From positions 620,001-684,000 of the forward strand of contig JAACJK010000219.1 in the NCBI GenBank assembly GCA_013368325.1: DNA of 64,000 bases. The letters are read 5' to 3'. Positions 45,151-53,892 of this stretch are shown piece after piece. Source of the stretch: Ephemerocybe angulata. Its lineage: Eukaryota > Basidiomycota > Agaricomycetes > Agaricales > Psathyrellaceae. Below the pieces are notes generated by a model. It searched no databases. It was not told the origin of the DNA and saw only the letters and a program-made list of their open reading frames with translations. Position numbers and translations under genes: made by a program. How positions within the stretch are numbered: position 1 is the stretch's first letter; each line of letters begins with the position of its first letter.

Positions 45151-45590
45151 TTGGGGTCAGAACTTAAAGATTGAAGTAGCTGGCGTCGTTCTTCCAACTC
45201 CTTCGCAAGTTCATCGACCCTCTTGCGCTCCTCTTCTGCAGCTATTTCGATCCGGCGTTGCTCGGCTTCATGCTGTGCAAGCATCTTCTCCTCCTGCTCC
45301 TTACGCTCAGCGACTTCCCTTGCCTCTTTCTCCGCTGCCTTCCGCTTTCTTTCAGCCTCTATCCTGTCTTCGACTGTCATATAGATAGACTGTGCCTCGC
45401 GAATGGCCCCGAACTTGTCCTGAAACTCGATTTCGATCTCGGTGTCGAGGTTTGCAGCTGCCATAGCAAAAAGGCCGCGACGGCCGGGTATCTTCCAATC
45501 CTCTCGCAGGCTGCAAAGTCTGATAGCGCTCTGCCACCCGAGCTATGGAGGCATCGCGATTGACAAGCTCGCGGTACCCCGATATGAGCC

Positions 45591-45641
45591 GGGAAGGAGT
45601 TCTGCGTCGAGGGATGATCCCTCGACGCAGAACTCCTTCCC
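45591..45641. repeat. Perfect 51-bp palindrome inside BTB copy 2
   Basis: Arms 45591-45615 and 45617-45641 are exact reverse complements (25 bp each) around a single G at 45616. The right arm is the normal coding strand (it encodes KEFCVEG reversed); the left arm is an inverted copy of it. It does not extend into the flanks. Confidence 0.97.
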
Positions 45642-46257
45642 AATGCGGACCTTCTCGACAGGGTCCATGTCGGTGAGGGGTGACAACTTCTCTATCGCCA
45701 TCTTGCGGAAACCGTTGAAGAGCCACTTCGTCGAAAGCTTCAACACGGCGAGCCACTCGTTGGCAGTCAACGTCAATTCACCCTGGAGTTGCCTGTCAAG
45801 AGCGACGCCGTTAGACGGGAACAACTTGGCGTGCTTGGGGAAGTGAACGCTCACTTAGGGTAAACCGCCTTCAAGAAAGTGCGAAACTCATGAGCGGTGA
45901 CGTCGAGGGTAACAGCATTTAGGAAGGGGTCTTCGGCAGTAAACTCGTCCTCAGATCCATGGGCACGGTCGAGACCGTACGTCGTGGCGAAGGTCTCTGA
46001 GTCAGTCATGAACCGGTGCTTAGGAACACGGAAGATGTGGTCTTCAGCCTGAAACGATGTGCTAAGTAAAAGGGCACGAGCAATGGGGGTAGCGATGATC
46101 CACCTACCGAGAACTTGATGAGATCCCAATAATAGTCTTCGTCGACGATGCAGTGGGGAGGCGAAGATGTTCGAGTCATATCGCAAGCTTCTGTGGTCAT
46201 GAGTCGGGAAAGGAAGAAAGGCTAAGGGAATCATGACAGGCGGGCTTCTCCATATAC

Positions 46258-46436
46258 CCGCTGTGGGCGGCCCGTGCGCACAACCGGCCTCGAGGCCGGG
46301 GTTCGGCGTCACGCAGTACTTCACAAGTCCCACGAGCACGATCAATAAATTAAGCGCCCAACGACTCATATGAAGATCTGGTGAAGAGTACGAATCCGGG
46401 GCCCTAGAGCCATGAAGCTGGAGCTTTTGACTCCTC
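46258..46436. repeat. Duplicated BTB upstream segment, unit 1
   Basis: The stretch with ACCGGCCTCGAGGCCGG, CCCACGAGCACGATC and TTAAGCGCCCAACGA recurs in the same order and orientation at about 47936-48111. It marks the unit of tandem duplication of the BTB genes. Limits are approximate. Confidence 0.8.
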
Positions 46437-46463
46437 AAAGAATGTTATGTTAGACGGCCCTCT

Positions 46464-47686
46464 TCATTTCTTCCCCTTTTTGCCTTTCTTTACTTTGCCA
46501 ATCCGAAGGTCACTTTCCTCATCCAGTGATGGCGATCCGGACTATGCCATGTCCTAGTAAGCTATATGTAGGACTGAATCGAAGCGCACAAGAACATACC
46601 TGTCGGTTAGATGTCTCGTCTAGAAGAGTGTCGGCAATACTCATGTCACAATCTAGGGCTTCGAGGAGTAGCTTGTGCTCTTCCAGTTCCTTCGCGATCT
46701 CTTCGACCCTCGCTCGTCCCGCCGCTGCAGCCAATTCAAGACGAGCGCGGTCAGCCTCGCGCTCAGCCAAGGTCCTCTCTTCTTGGGTCATGCGCTCAGC
46801 AGCATCTTTCGCTTCCTTCTCTGCTAGCTCGCGCTCCTGTTGAATTGCGAGCCTTTCCTCCGTTGTGATGTAGAGCGGCTGTGCTTCGCGGATAGCCTCG
46901 AACTTTTCCGAGAAGGCGCTCTTGAGGTCGGCGTTGAGGTCATAAGGCTCTGGAGCTGAACGCCAGTTTGACTCGGAGCGAATGTGTTTCGTCCAGCCTT
47001 CTCGCAAGGCGCAAAGCTTTATCGCGTTCTGCCACCCGAGCTTCTCAGCCTCCTCGATAGTAATAGGGGGATCCCGCTTGACAAGCTGGCGGTACCCAGA
47101 CAAGAGCCACGCCTCAACATTAAACTCCTCCCCAAGATGGATCTGCTCGATATTAATAGAGTACACTCCAGCGAGGGGCGACAGCTTCTCTATCGCCAGT
47201 TTGCGGAGGTTGTTGAAGAGCCACTTGGTCGAGAGCTTGAGCACAATGAACCACTCATCAGTCGACAAGGTAAGCTCGCCTTGGAGCTGCCTGAGGTTTC
47301 GCCAGAGTTAGCATGATTGTAGAGTATGAAAGTGGATGAAAGGCTGACTTGGGGTACAATGCCTTCAGGAATACGTGGAACTCGTGGGCCGTCACGTCGA
47401 GGGGAACGGCATCCAGAAGCGGGTTCTCTGCGCTGAAATCGTCTTCGGACGCGAGGGAATTGAAGTCGAGGCCGTGTGCTGTGGCGAACGACTCCGAGTC
47501 GGCCACAAAACGGTGCTTGGGGACGCGGAAGACATGGTTTTCAGCCTGGAGAGGGAGGAGAGGGGTTGCAGTCGTCAGCACGGACTGCAAATTTCGAAAG
47601 AAAGTGGAACGCACCGAGAATTTAACGAGTTCCCAGTAGTACTCCTCGTCAAGTACAAAAGGGGGAGAGGACGCAATGTTGGCCAT
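46464..47686 (-). CDS. BTB/POZ-domain protein, tandem copy 3
   Basis: Four inferred exons, 47615-47686, 47349-47545, 46600-47290 and 46464-46541, give 345 residues. Exon 1 encodes MANIASSPPFVLDEEYYWEL then VKFS; exon 2 encodes ENHVFRVPKHRFVADSESFA and ends FLKALYPK; exon 3 has LTLSTDEWFIVLKLSTKWLF, EAWLLSGYRQLVKRD and a long coiled coil (AIQQERELAEKEAKDAAERM). The last exon encodes SGSPSLDEESDLRIGKVKKG then KKGKK, whose Lys-rich end resembles the tail of copy 2 and could be a nuclear signal. The best acceptor for exon 4 (ATAG at 46542-46543) avoids an early stop given by the next candidate. The model is well supported by alignment to copies 1 and 2. Confidence 0.8.
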
Positions 47687-47935
47687 ATAATGGTGTGGGC
47701 TAGTCGTGCGAGGGCGAGGAGGGAAGGAAGAATTGTTCAGACAGTCCAATGCTACGTTCCTGCTAAAATACTTAGGACGTTCTATGGGGATCCCGCGCTG
47801 ATACTCGGGGTCGAGGCCGAGGGTTCGAGTTCGAAATTAGACAACTTGGACCTGGTTATAGTAGACGCCCTGTCAGTGTAAGGTAATAGAAGGCTCGCTC
47901 ATTACCTCCTTGGCCAATGCACTGCTTCTATATAG

Positions 47936-48111
47936 TTTCTGGCGACGGCTCGTGTCCTCAACCGGCCTCGAGGCCGGAGTTCGGATCACTGCACACTCCC
48001 ACGAGCACGATCTATGATTAAGCGCCCAACGAGTTATCTGAAGATATGCTGAAGAAAGTGGGAGTCCGGGAACTTATGAAAGCCTTGAAGCCATGCTTTT
48101 GGAGTTTCCAA
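47936..48111. repeat. Duplicated BTB upstream segment, unit 2
   Basis: Second copy of the segment at 46258-46436, with the same landmarks (ACCGGCCTCGAGGCCGG, CCCACGAGCACGATC, TTAAGCGCCCAACGA) and scattered substitutions. Here it lies between BTB copy 3 and the remnant of a fourth copy. Confidence 0.8.
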
Positions 48112-48290
48112 GGATATAGTCTTCAACCTGCGTCGACGCCAAGCTCCCCGATTAGCATCGGGACCCCAAGGAGATGAGAGATAACGGCCTACCGAGAACT
48201 TGACGAGGTCCCGGTCGTACTTTTCGTCGACGATGTATTGGGAATGGATATCGCTCGAGATGTCGCTCGAGTCACGTCGCACGCTGCACT
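48055..48290 (-). pseudogene. BTB gene remnant, tandem copy 4
   Basis: The bases corresponding to exon 1 of copy 2 are recognisable (YIVDEKYDRDLVKFS, where the other copies have YYWDL), followed by a GTAGGC donor, a short intron and VEDYILGNSKSM in place of the expected xEDHIFRVPKHRFM. The start ATG is changed, the aromatic YYW is lost, the frame shifts inside exon 1 and a stop follows soon after. Nothing downstream of it resembles the BTB core, so this is a decayed 5' piece. Confidence 0.7.
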
Positions 48291-48526
48291 GGTCGCGAGA
48301 AGGGACTGAGAGAGGAAGTGTGCAGTGTGCAGTGTGGTTCCGCTGTCTGCACTCTCACATTGGCCTCCTGAAATATGCGAAACAGAAAATCGATGACTAC
48401 GACTGCGGAATGGTGCGCAGTGGCGGCATGTAATGTTTTGTGTTCATCGGCACTGTTTTGTGGGCGAACTCGTCGCCGCGGGAAGGAGAAACAACTTATT
48501 CGAAATTCGATGGTACTGTTACAAGG

Positions 48527-50062
48527 TCAAAAGCCCCAAACATAACAATCAGCTAAGAATGGATCTTCTTCAGTGTCCAGCCACTCGGGCCCAGGGAGCC
48601 AGCACAGAGGAAGTAGAGGTTCCGACTCGTCGATCGCCTGAATCTTGATGGACGACGGCAGCCCGTCCATGAAGTCGGTTAGTGGCTGGAGGCAGGCCGA
48701 CGGTACACGGAGGATTTCCAAGTTAGGCCTCGCTTGTATAAACTGGTGGTAATACCCTATCTCCTCGGAGTCGGAAAAGGCCCGCATGCTAAGGGTTGCT
48801 TTCTTGATCTTTTGCTGAGACGATGGCATTCCATTTGCGCCCACTAATGTGCGGAATACCTCTTTCGGTCTCGTATATGCAGTTCCCCCCAAAAAGCTGA
48901 GCTCTTCCACATTTTGAGACATGATGATTTGGAGAGCCCGTAGGTCGTTCGGGAAGCCAATCCAAGCCGCTGTGATGGCGACGACCCGGAGAGAAGGGAA
49001 AACGGCATGAGCAGGTATTCTTGCCAGACTTGAGGCAGAGATCTCGTCCTCTTCCAATCCGCTCAGGGTGATGCTTTCGAGGGAAGGTGCCAAGACATGG
49101 GAATAAAGGAATACGGTGATATAGGTTCCTGTTGAGCGGATGTGCTTCAGGTTCTGAGCATGTATAGGTCTATTTGGGATGGCACCACCGCCCGCCGCTT
49201 GGAAGCTGAAAATGTCGCCGAAAAGGGAAAGAGTTTGGAGGTTCGGAAGGGCAAATATCTCGGCTAGAACGCCGTTAGGGATCCAGGCTGGTCCTTCTTC
49301 TAGCCGCCTTTCTATCCGTAAATCCACAACTGTTTGAAGTGGGGGTCGTATGACGAATAGGCTCGTTTCATCCAACCGCAGGTACTTCAACGAGAGTGCT
49401 CCGCCTTGGAAGGTGTCCAACTCGGTCTCAGCGGAATAGCGAGTCGTATTAGGTTGAGCCAAATCCGGACATATAGCACAGATTTCGAGGAGAGGTACTG
49501 AGGCCATTGCGAGCATTTTCCAAAACTCCCCCGGCACCTGCTGCACACCCAAGAGAAGGTGAAAGACGCGGAAGCGGTGGAGATGTGGCAGAATGACGGA
49601 CAAGAGTTGGGTCGTAAGCTTAAGATGCTGGGCCCCGTGGCGAAAATGCTGCCTTGTAGGTTCCAATTTAACCCAGAAGTCGAAGGGGTGCTCTCGCGAT
49701 CTGTCGAGGTATGCAGCAAGCCTCGCTTCCGTCTGTCTGTCAAGTTCGAGGGCCCGATCATTGAAAACGAGCCTCCCATCGCGGTGGAAGACACACCACA
49801 TCGAAGGCAGGGAGAGTACTACAGCCCTCCAATGGCTGCACACGTGGGATAGGATGATCTCTGCATGAGGAACCATCGGCTTTCCTGTGGCTCTCGTGGT
49901 TCTCTGGAGCTCGTGGAACAGGGTGGAGAGAATCTCGTTGGGGACAACGGAGATGGGTGAGGCCGAATATGGCAGGAGCTCGCGGCGCTCCTGAACGAGA
50001 TCGGCCATCGCAGATTCAATCTCCTCCAATAACCGGGCCTTTCCAGCCTTCAAGTGATCCAT
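48527..50062 (-). CDS. F-box-like protein
   Basis: A single long exon of 511 residues starting at ATG 50062. The N-terminal coiled coil (LKAGKARLLEEIESAMADLV) is followed by the Agaricomycete F-box block: SPISVVPNEILSTLFHEL and ILSHVCSHWRAVVLSLPSMW. This order is typical of the large F-box-like families of mushrooms. The remainder is an LRR-like substrate domain (LKYLRLDETSLFVIRPP, LPNLQTLSLFGDIF, LAPSLESITLSGLEEDE, NVEELSFLGGTAYTRPKEVF). It ends PEWLDTEEDPFLADCYVWGF. Probably an SCF ubiquitin-ligase adaptor in which the F-box binds SKP1; the target is unknown. A partial paralogue lies upstream at about 50515-50670. A further upstream exon is possible but unsupported. Confidence 0.8.
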   Translation of the reverse strand: MDHLKAGKARLLEEIESAMADLVQERRELLPYSASPISVVPNEILSTLFHELQRTTRATGKPMVPHAEIILSHVCSHWRAVVLSLPSMWCVFHRDGRLVFNDRALELDRQTEARLAAYLDRSREHPFDFWVKLEPTRQHFRHGAQHLKLTTQLLSVILPHLHRFRVFHLLLGVQQVPGEFWKMLAMASVPLLEICAICPDLAQPNTTRYSAETELDTFQGGALSLKYLRLDETSLFVIRPPLQTVVDLRIERRLEEGPAWIPNGVLAEIFALPNLQTLSLFGDIFSFQAAGGGAIPNRPIHAQNLKHIRSTGTYITVFLYSHVLAPSLESITLSGLEEDEISASSLARIPAHAVFPSLRVVAITAAWIGFPNDLRALQIIMSQNVEELSFLGGTAYTRPKEVFRTLVGANGMPSSQQKIKKATLSMRAFSDSEEIGYYHQFIQARPNLEILRVPSACLQPLTDFMDGLPSSIKIQAIDESEPLLPLCWLPGPEWLDTEEDPFLADCYVWGF

Positions 50063-50508
50063 CCTCTCCTCTTGATCCTTGTAGATACGTTCGCCATCTT
50101 CTGTAAGTTTCGGTTTTTCTACGGTGACATCAGAAACTTTCCGTCAGCGGACGAAAAAAATCACAGAAATGCGGACAGGAACGGGAACCCTACCGTGCGT
50201 GAAGCGTGACATTGGGGTTGAATATTGAAGACTGAACACAATCGTTGATGAATGCCGGGAAGTTCAGGAAGTTGCATCAGACCGTCACTGCGATGGAGGT
50301 TGTAGCAAAACATTGCACAACAAGTTGGCGCTTGAGCACCCAGTGCATAGCACCTAAGCCAACCTGAAGCCCTGTCATACACGCATCGGTAGATCAACAT
50401 AGGATACATACTACAAACATACTAGATAGTCCGCCGCTTGTTTCTGTAATCAAGTAAAAACAGGACAACTTGAATTAGCGAAGAAGGGGTCTTCTTCACT
50501 GGCAATAC
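50063..50508. other. Intergenic, no gene seen
   Basis: 446 bp upstream of the F-box gene, presumably its promoter. An 82-codon minus-strand frame at 50161-50409 has no recognisable motif. Confidence 0.5.
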
Positions 50509-50512
50509 CTAG

Positions 50513-50670
50513 AAGGCGGGGCCCGCACGATCTGACATTTTTGCAAAACTTGAGGCAGTCACCTCCGTGGCCTCCTCGTCCACTGTGATATTCGACAACC
50601 CGCTCAGAGTGATGCTTTCAAGGGAGGGTGCTGGGGCGTAGGAAAAAAGGTATATTGTAATGATCGTGTG
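50513..50670 (-). pseudogene. Fragment of an F-box-like LRR domain
   Basis: The frame encodes YLFSYAPAPSLESITLSGLS and ASSFAKMSDRA, clearly related to FLYSHVLAPSLESITLSGLE and ASSLARIPAHA in the F-box gene next door. Only about 50 codons survive; there is no F-box and no start. A decayed or transposon-truncated duplicate. Confidence 0.75.
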
Positions 50671-51344
50671 TCTGTGTGTGTTCCAAGGTCGGCACGCCAT
50701 TAACTGCAAAAAGTCCCTGAATTGAAATCCGCGGCTCACGACTCACGACACCCAAATGAGTCGTGCCCTTCGGCAAATGCCGGCGCCGCCTGATACCTTC
50801 TTTCGCTCCTCTAGCATGTATACTGAGAGTATTCACATTTAATAGGTATAAACACATTCTATATTCTTCCTAAATGGTCATTTTCAAAAATTTGGGGTGC
50901 AGGGCAGTCTAGAGCAAGTGCAATTCACCCCCCCAGCTGTATTGGGGAGTTACCTCTCGTTCAGCCCAGGAGCCAGACTTTTTTCCCGATTATGATATAC
51001 TTATGAGCTATGAGACGTGCCATTCAAGTGCCACCCTTATATTCCGAACAGAATATAGCTCTAGAAGGAGAATTGAAGGTGCAAATGCGACCTTCTGAGC
51101 AAGTGAAGCCCGAATTAGGGATGCTTTCCCACGTATCCGACTGAGTCGGTTGAATACATCAACCACAATCGTACTGTCCCCCTGGGCATCTCAAAAGCCA
51201 CTTAGCAGTGTATATAGAGAGGTATACTATACACCGCAGGTTGAATCATAGTGTGCTGGGATTACCGTCCTCCTTCGGAGCGCTGGCGGTTTCCATGTAG
51301 CTTTGTCAGCATGCTATGCGAGCTTCAACGCACGCCTGGAAGTC
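50671..51344. other. AT-richer intergenic region
   Basis: No gene. It holds the left partner (50724-50765) of a repeat that recurs near 53318-53371 and the left flank of the nested transposon. Confidence 0.5.
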
Positions 51345-51346
51345 TA

Positions 51347-53164
51347 CAGTAATACACCGGTCCTTGATACACCATCAGTCACTGATACACCGACCGTTTT
51401 TTGCTCTTTTCTAAATATTCATGAGGTCTACCTTCTTGAAACTTTTTCCACTTACTGAGTATGTATCGGGGTATGCATTAAGCATGCATGATTTGTTGGG
51501 TCTTTGATATATAAAATCTGAGAAATCAAGAACATTGGCCTGATGACAACTTTGGAAGTCAAAATCTCACCCTATTTGGGTCGTACAGCTTGAACACCTA
51601 AACCAACAATACCAAAAAAGTTATGGTATACCCAAGCAACATATTTAAGCAGAATAGGACTATCCAAGAAGTCGGAACAGCAATATTTCGCTAGATACTG
51701 GGGTGTATTTCCTACCCTGATACACCTTCCCTACTGCAACTTGTCACGCTGTGTCACGCTCGTGCAATTCTATCAGCGAAAGTTGGCTGGGTCACATGTA
51801 CACTGCCAGCCCGTTGAAATTTCCCTGACATATTCCCCGGTGATCAATCCCGGAGACGTACCGGGTATGTGCCAGGAATATTTCCACGATGGATGTCCTG
51901 GTATCAACCTGATGAGAATACACCTGGGATAAGGAGGTATATCCCAGGTATATCTTGCCTCGGACATCCTTTTTCAGTATCACCACGGGCCTTCCCGGAG
52001 CACCCCGATTCCTCCCTGTTTCACTTTCTGTTCTGCATTCATAGAAATACACGATATTGTTCAATTTGTAGGATTCTTGTGCCCTATGCGACTACTGTAC
52101 ATGATGGATGGGCTGAGCGCAGCTACAGAAGTCCAAACCTGTAGGCACGCCACAAAGAGACTGGCGTTCCCATCCCCGGATGACCCGTGCCTCAGTGCGC
52201 ACCACTGGCTGTCCATGATTCTACAAGATATGTGGTGTCAGATCGCCCTGAACCGAAGTCAAAAGGAAAGTATCAACTCACTGGTGAGGTTCGGGTAATG
52301 CGAGACTCGTCTAATCGTCAAAGGTTGCGCGAGTGCGTCAGGAGAGCTCATGGACCGACAGAAGAGAACAGACCGGGACTCACTTTTAGTCTCCCGTAGC
52401 CAGCCTGACGAGATTCGTACGGCTCGTTACTTTGTAAGAACTTTCTCATAACTCACTTTGTGGTGAAGAAAGGATGCACGAGAGAGTCAGGGGCTCATAG
52501 ACTGACAGGCGAGAACAGACCGGGACTCACTTTGTGATGAAGCAAGGACGAAGAACAGCTTATGAGGATCTACAACGTGAGAGATGGGCAATGGAAGTCG
52601 TGGCTTGAGCGCCAAGTTGAGAGGCTGGTGGAGGAAAGGAAGAAAGAAACGCGGGAATCACCTGTTTCGTACTTCGGAAAGTTCAACACTTTGGCTGTTG
52701 TTTGTACGATCGTTGTCCCAGGTATTGTCCAAGCTAGATGCATGCCTGGTGCATTTCGTCGGGATATACCTGGGACAGATCTGGGGGATGATGCACCAGG
52801 TGCGCACCCGGGACACATCAAGGAATACACCTGATGGGATATTCCTGGTTCTGCCCCGGTATGTATAGGGAATAAATGTTATTATATTCCCGGGACAATC
52901 ACGAAAGGATATCCCGGGTGAGTGCCGAAGGTCTGGCAGTGTAGTCACGCGCGTGTATCAAGGAGCCATAAACTCCGATTTTGACTACCCTATCTTGAAT
53001 TGCCCACCACCATATCTAGAAAGCGCAGAACACTCCAGAAATATTTGAGTACATACCCGAGAAGGTCGCGCAAAGGTTTGCGAAGACTAAAGGTGAATTG
53101 ATTAAAAAATAGCTCCTGCATCCCCGGAATACCGAAAATCGTATCAAGGACCGGTGTATTACTG
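51347..53164. mobile_element. Non-autonomous element with TA target duplication (pogo/Tc1-like), outer element of a nest
   Basis: The left end starts CAGTAATACACCGGTCCTTG and the right end is its exact reverse complement; the perfect terminal inverted repeat is 24 bp, and TA flanks both ends (51345-51346 and 53165-53166). CAGT ends with TA duplication fit pogo/Fot1-type Tc1/mariner elements. The related motif TGATACACC recurs inside the left end. A 1141-bp CACTA-type element is inserted at 51801-52941; without it the outer element is only about 677 bp. No transposase remains. Confidence 0.75.
51801..52941. mobile_element. Second CACTA-type non-autonomous element, nested
   Basis: The left end is CACTGCCAGCCC and the right end, reversed and complemented, is CACTGCCAGACC. 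TA lies just outside both ends, consistent with a 2-bp duplication as in Mirage-like CMC elements; the third flanking base differs. Subterminal arrays of CCCGGG/CCTGG-type motifs (51838-51960 and 52715-52925) parallel those of the element in prpF. Two internal direct repeats share GAGAACAGACCGGGACTCAC (about 52365 and 52510). Open frames inside are short and unrecognised, so no transposase is present. Confidence 0.72.
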
Positions 53165-53166
53165 TA

Positions 53167-53892
53167 TTTACATAGAAAACCCTATATACGTGTGTCCGTA
53201 GACCATCTCTACTGACTGAGAGTTATACCTGAGCTTAGGAAAGTCCAGAGGGAAAGATACGCCCAGGCATAAATACATTCCGTCACCCAGGCTCGAACAC
53301 TCGACGTCTAGCACATTCACGACTCACGACCCAAATGAGTCGTGAGTCGTGAGTCGTGAGTCGCGGATTTCGTTTCGAGGGTGTCCTCATTAACTGACAC
53401 CAACCCCCTGTCGTTCCCGAGGAGAAGATGTGCCTCAGATTTGCCTCAGATTGCATGCAATGATAGGTTTCTCGGGGATGGAACCTCCGTCTGCTTTCAA
53501 GTGAGAGATCTCCAAAGCCTGAGGGTTGTTTCCAGTTTTGGGGACGGCTTGAGCCTCGATAGTTGACGATTGGACGTTAAGCGCCCGTCAAATGAATATA
53601 ACGGGGGGCGCGGGGAGGGTCATTCGATAGGTTCGAGCCTAAGAACTGCTGGAAATATAAGGTAGAAAGATAAAGGGTACTAGGAGAGCTCGAAATCTTA
53701 TCTTATCTTATCTACAGACTGCGCCCAGGCCATCAAATCATCGTCGAGCCAGGCGAACTGAGGAACTCTGCCTTCTCCCACCTCATTCCCTCTAACGCAT
53801 CTTATAGAGCCAATACTTTGAGGACACAGACTATCCATACATCACTACAATAAGAGGCACATTCTGAACTGAACCACTCACTCAGCTTCCCA
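53167..53892. other. Intergenic, promoter of the PPR-like gene
   Basis: 726 bp without a gene. It contains a heptamer repeat block at 53318-53371 and, near 53700, a short (TCTTA)n run (ATCTTATCTTATCTTATCT). The distal part is the promoter and 5' UTR of the gene at 53893. Confidence 0.5.
53318..53371. repeat. TCGTGAG heptamer repeat and inverted partner
   Basis: Three to four copies of GAGTCGT/GTCGTGA in tandem, preceded by an inverted CACGACTCACGAC. A related block (GAAATCCGCGGCTCACGACT..) occurs at 50724-50765, on the other side of the nested transposons and partly in inverted orientation. Confidence 0.7.

Larger units (their letters stand above)
44916..46200 (-). pseudogene. BTB/POZ-domain gene, tandem copy 2, disrupted
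   Basis: Exons match copies 1 and 3: 46108-46200 (MTTEACDMTRTSSPPHC, then YYWDLIKFS), 45855-46048 (DHIFRVPKHRFMTDSETFAT.., ending FLKAVYPK) and a third exon from 45792. The third exon is broken twice. At 45591-45641 a perfect palindrome replaces the few bases expected between KEFCVE and LISGYREL and shifts the frame. Further on, a deletion removes about seven codons found in copy 3 (the ITIEEAEK region) so that GWQSAIRLCSLREDW is out of frame and preceded by TAG. After that the frame is open to the stop at 44916, encoding a coiled coil and a Pro-Ala repeat tail ending in KKKKLKK. The 5' and 3' modules are otherwise well preserved, so inactivation looks recent. Confidence 0.78.

Noticed and set aside
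44965..45174. Gly/Ala-rich plus-strand frame antisense to the BTB copy 2 tail
   Set aside because: It is the complement of the Pro-Ala minisatellite, not an independent gene.
52562..52834. 90-codon frame inside the nested CACTA-type element
   Set aside because: The 3' half runs into the subterminal repeat array and no transposase motif is present.
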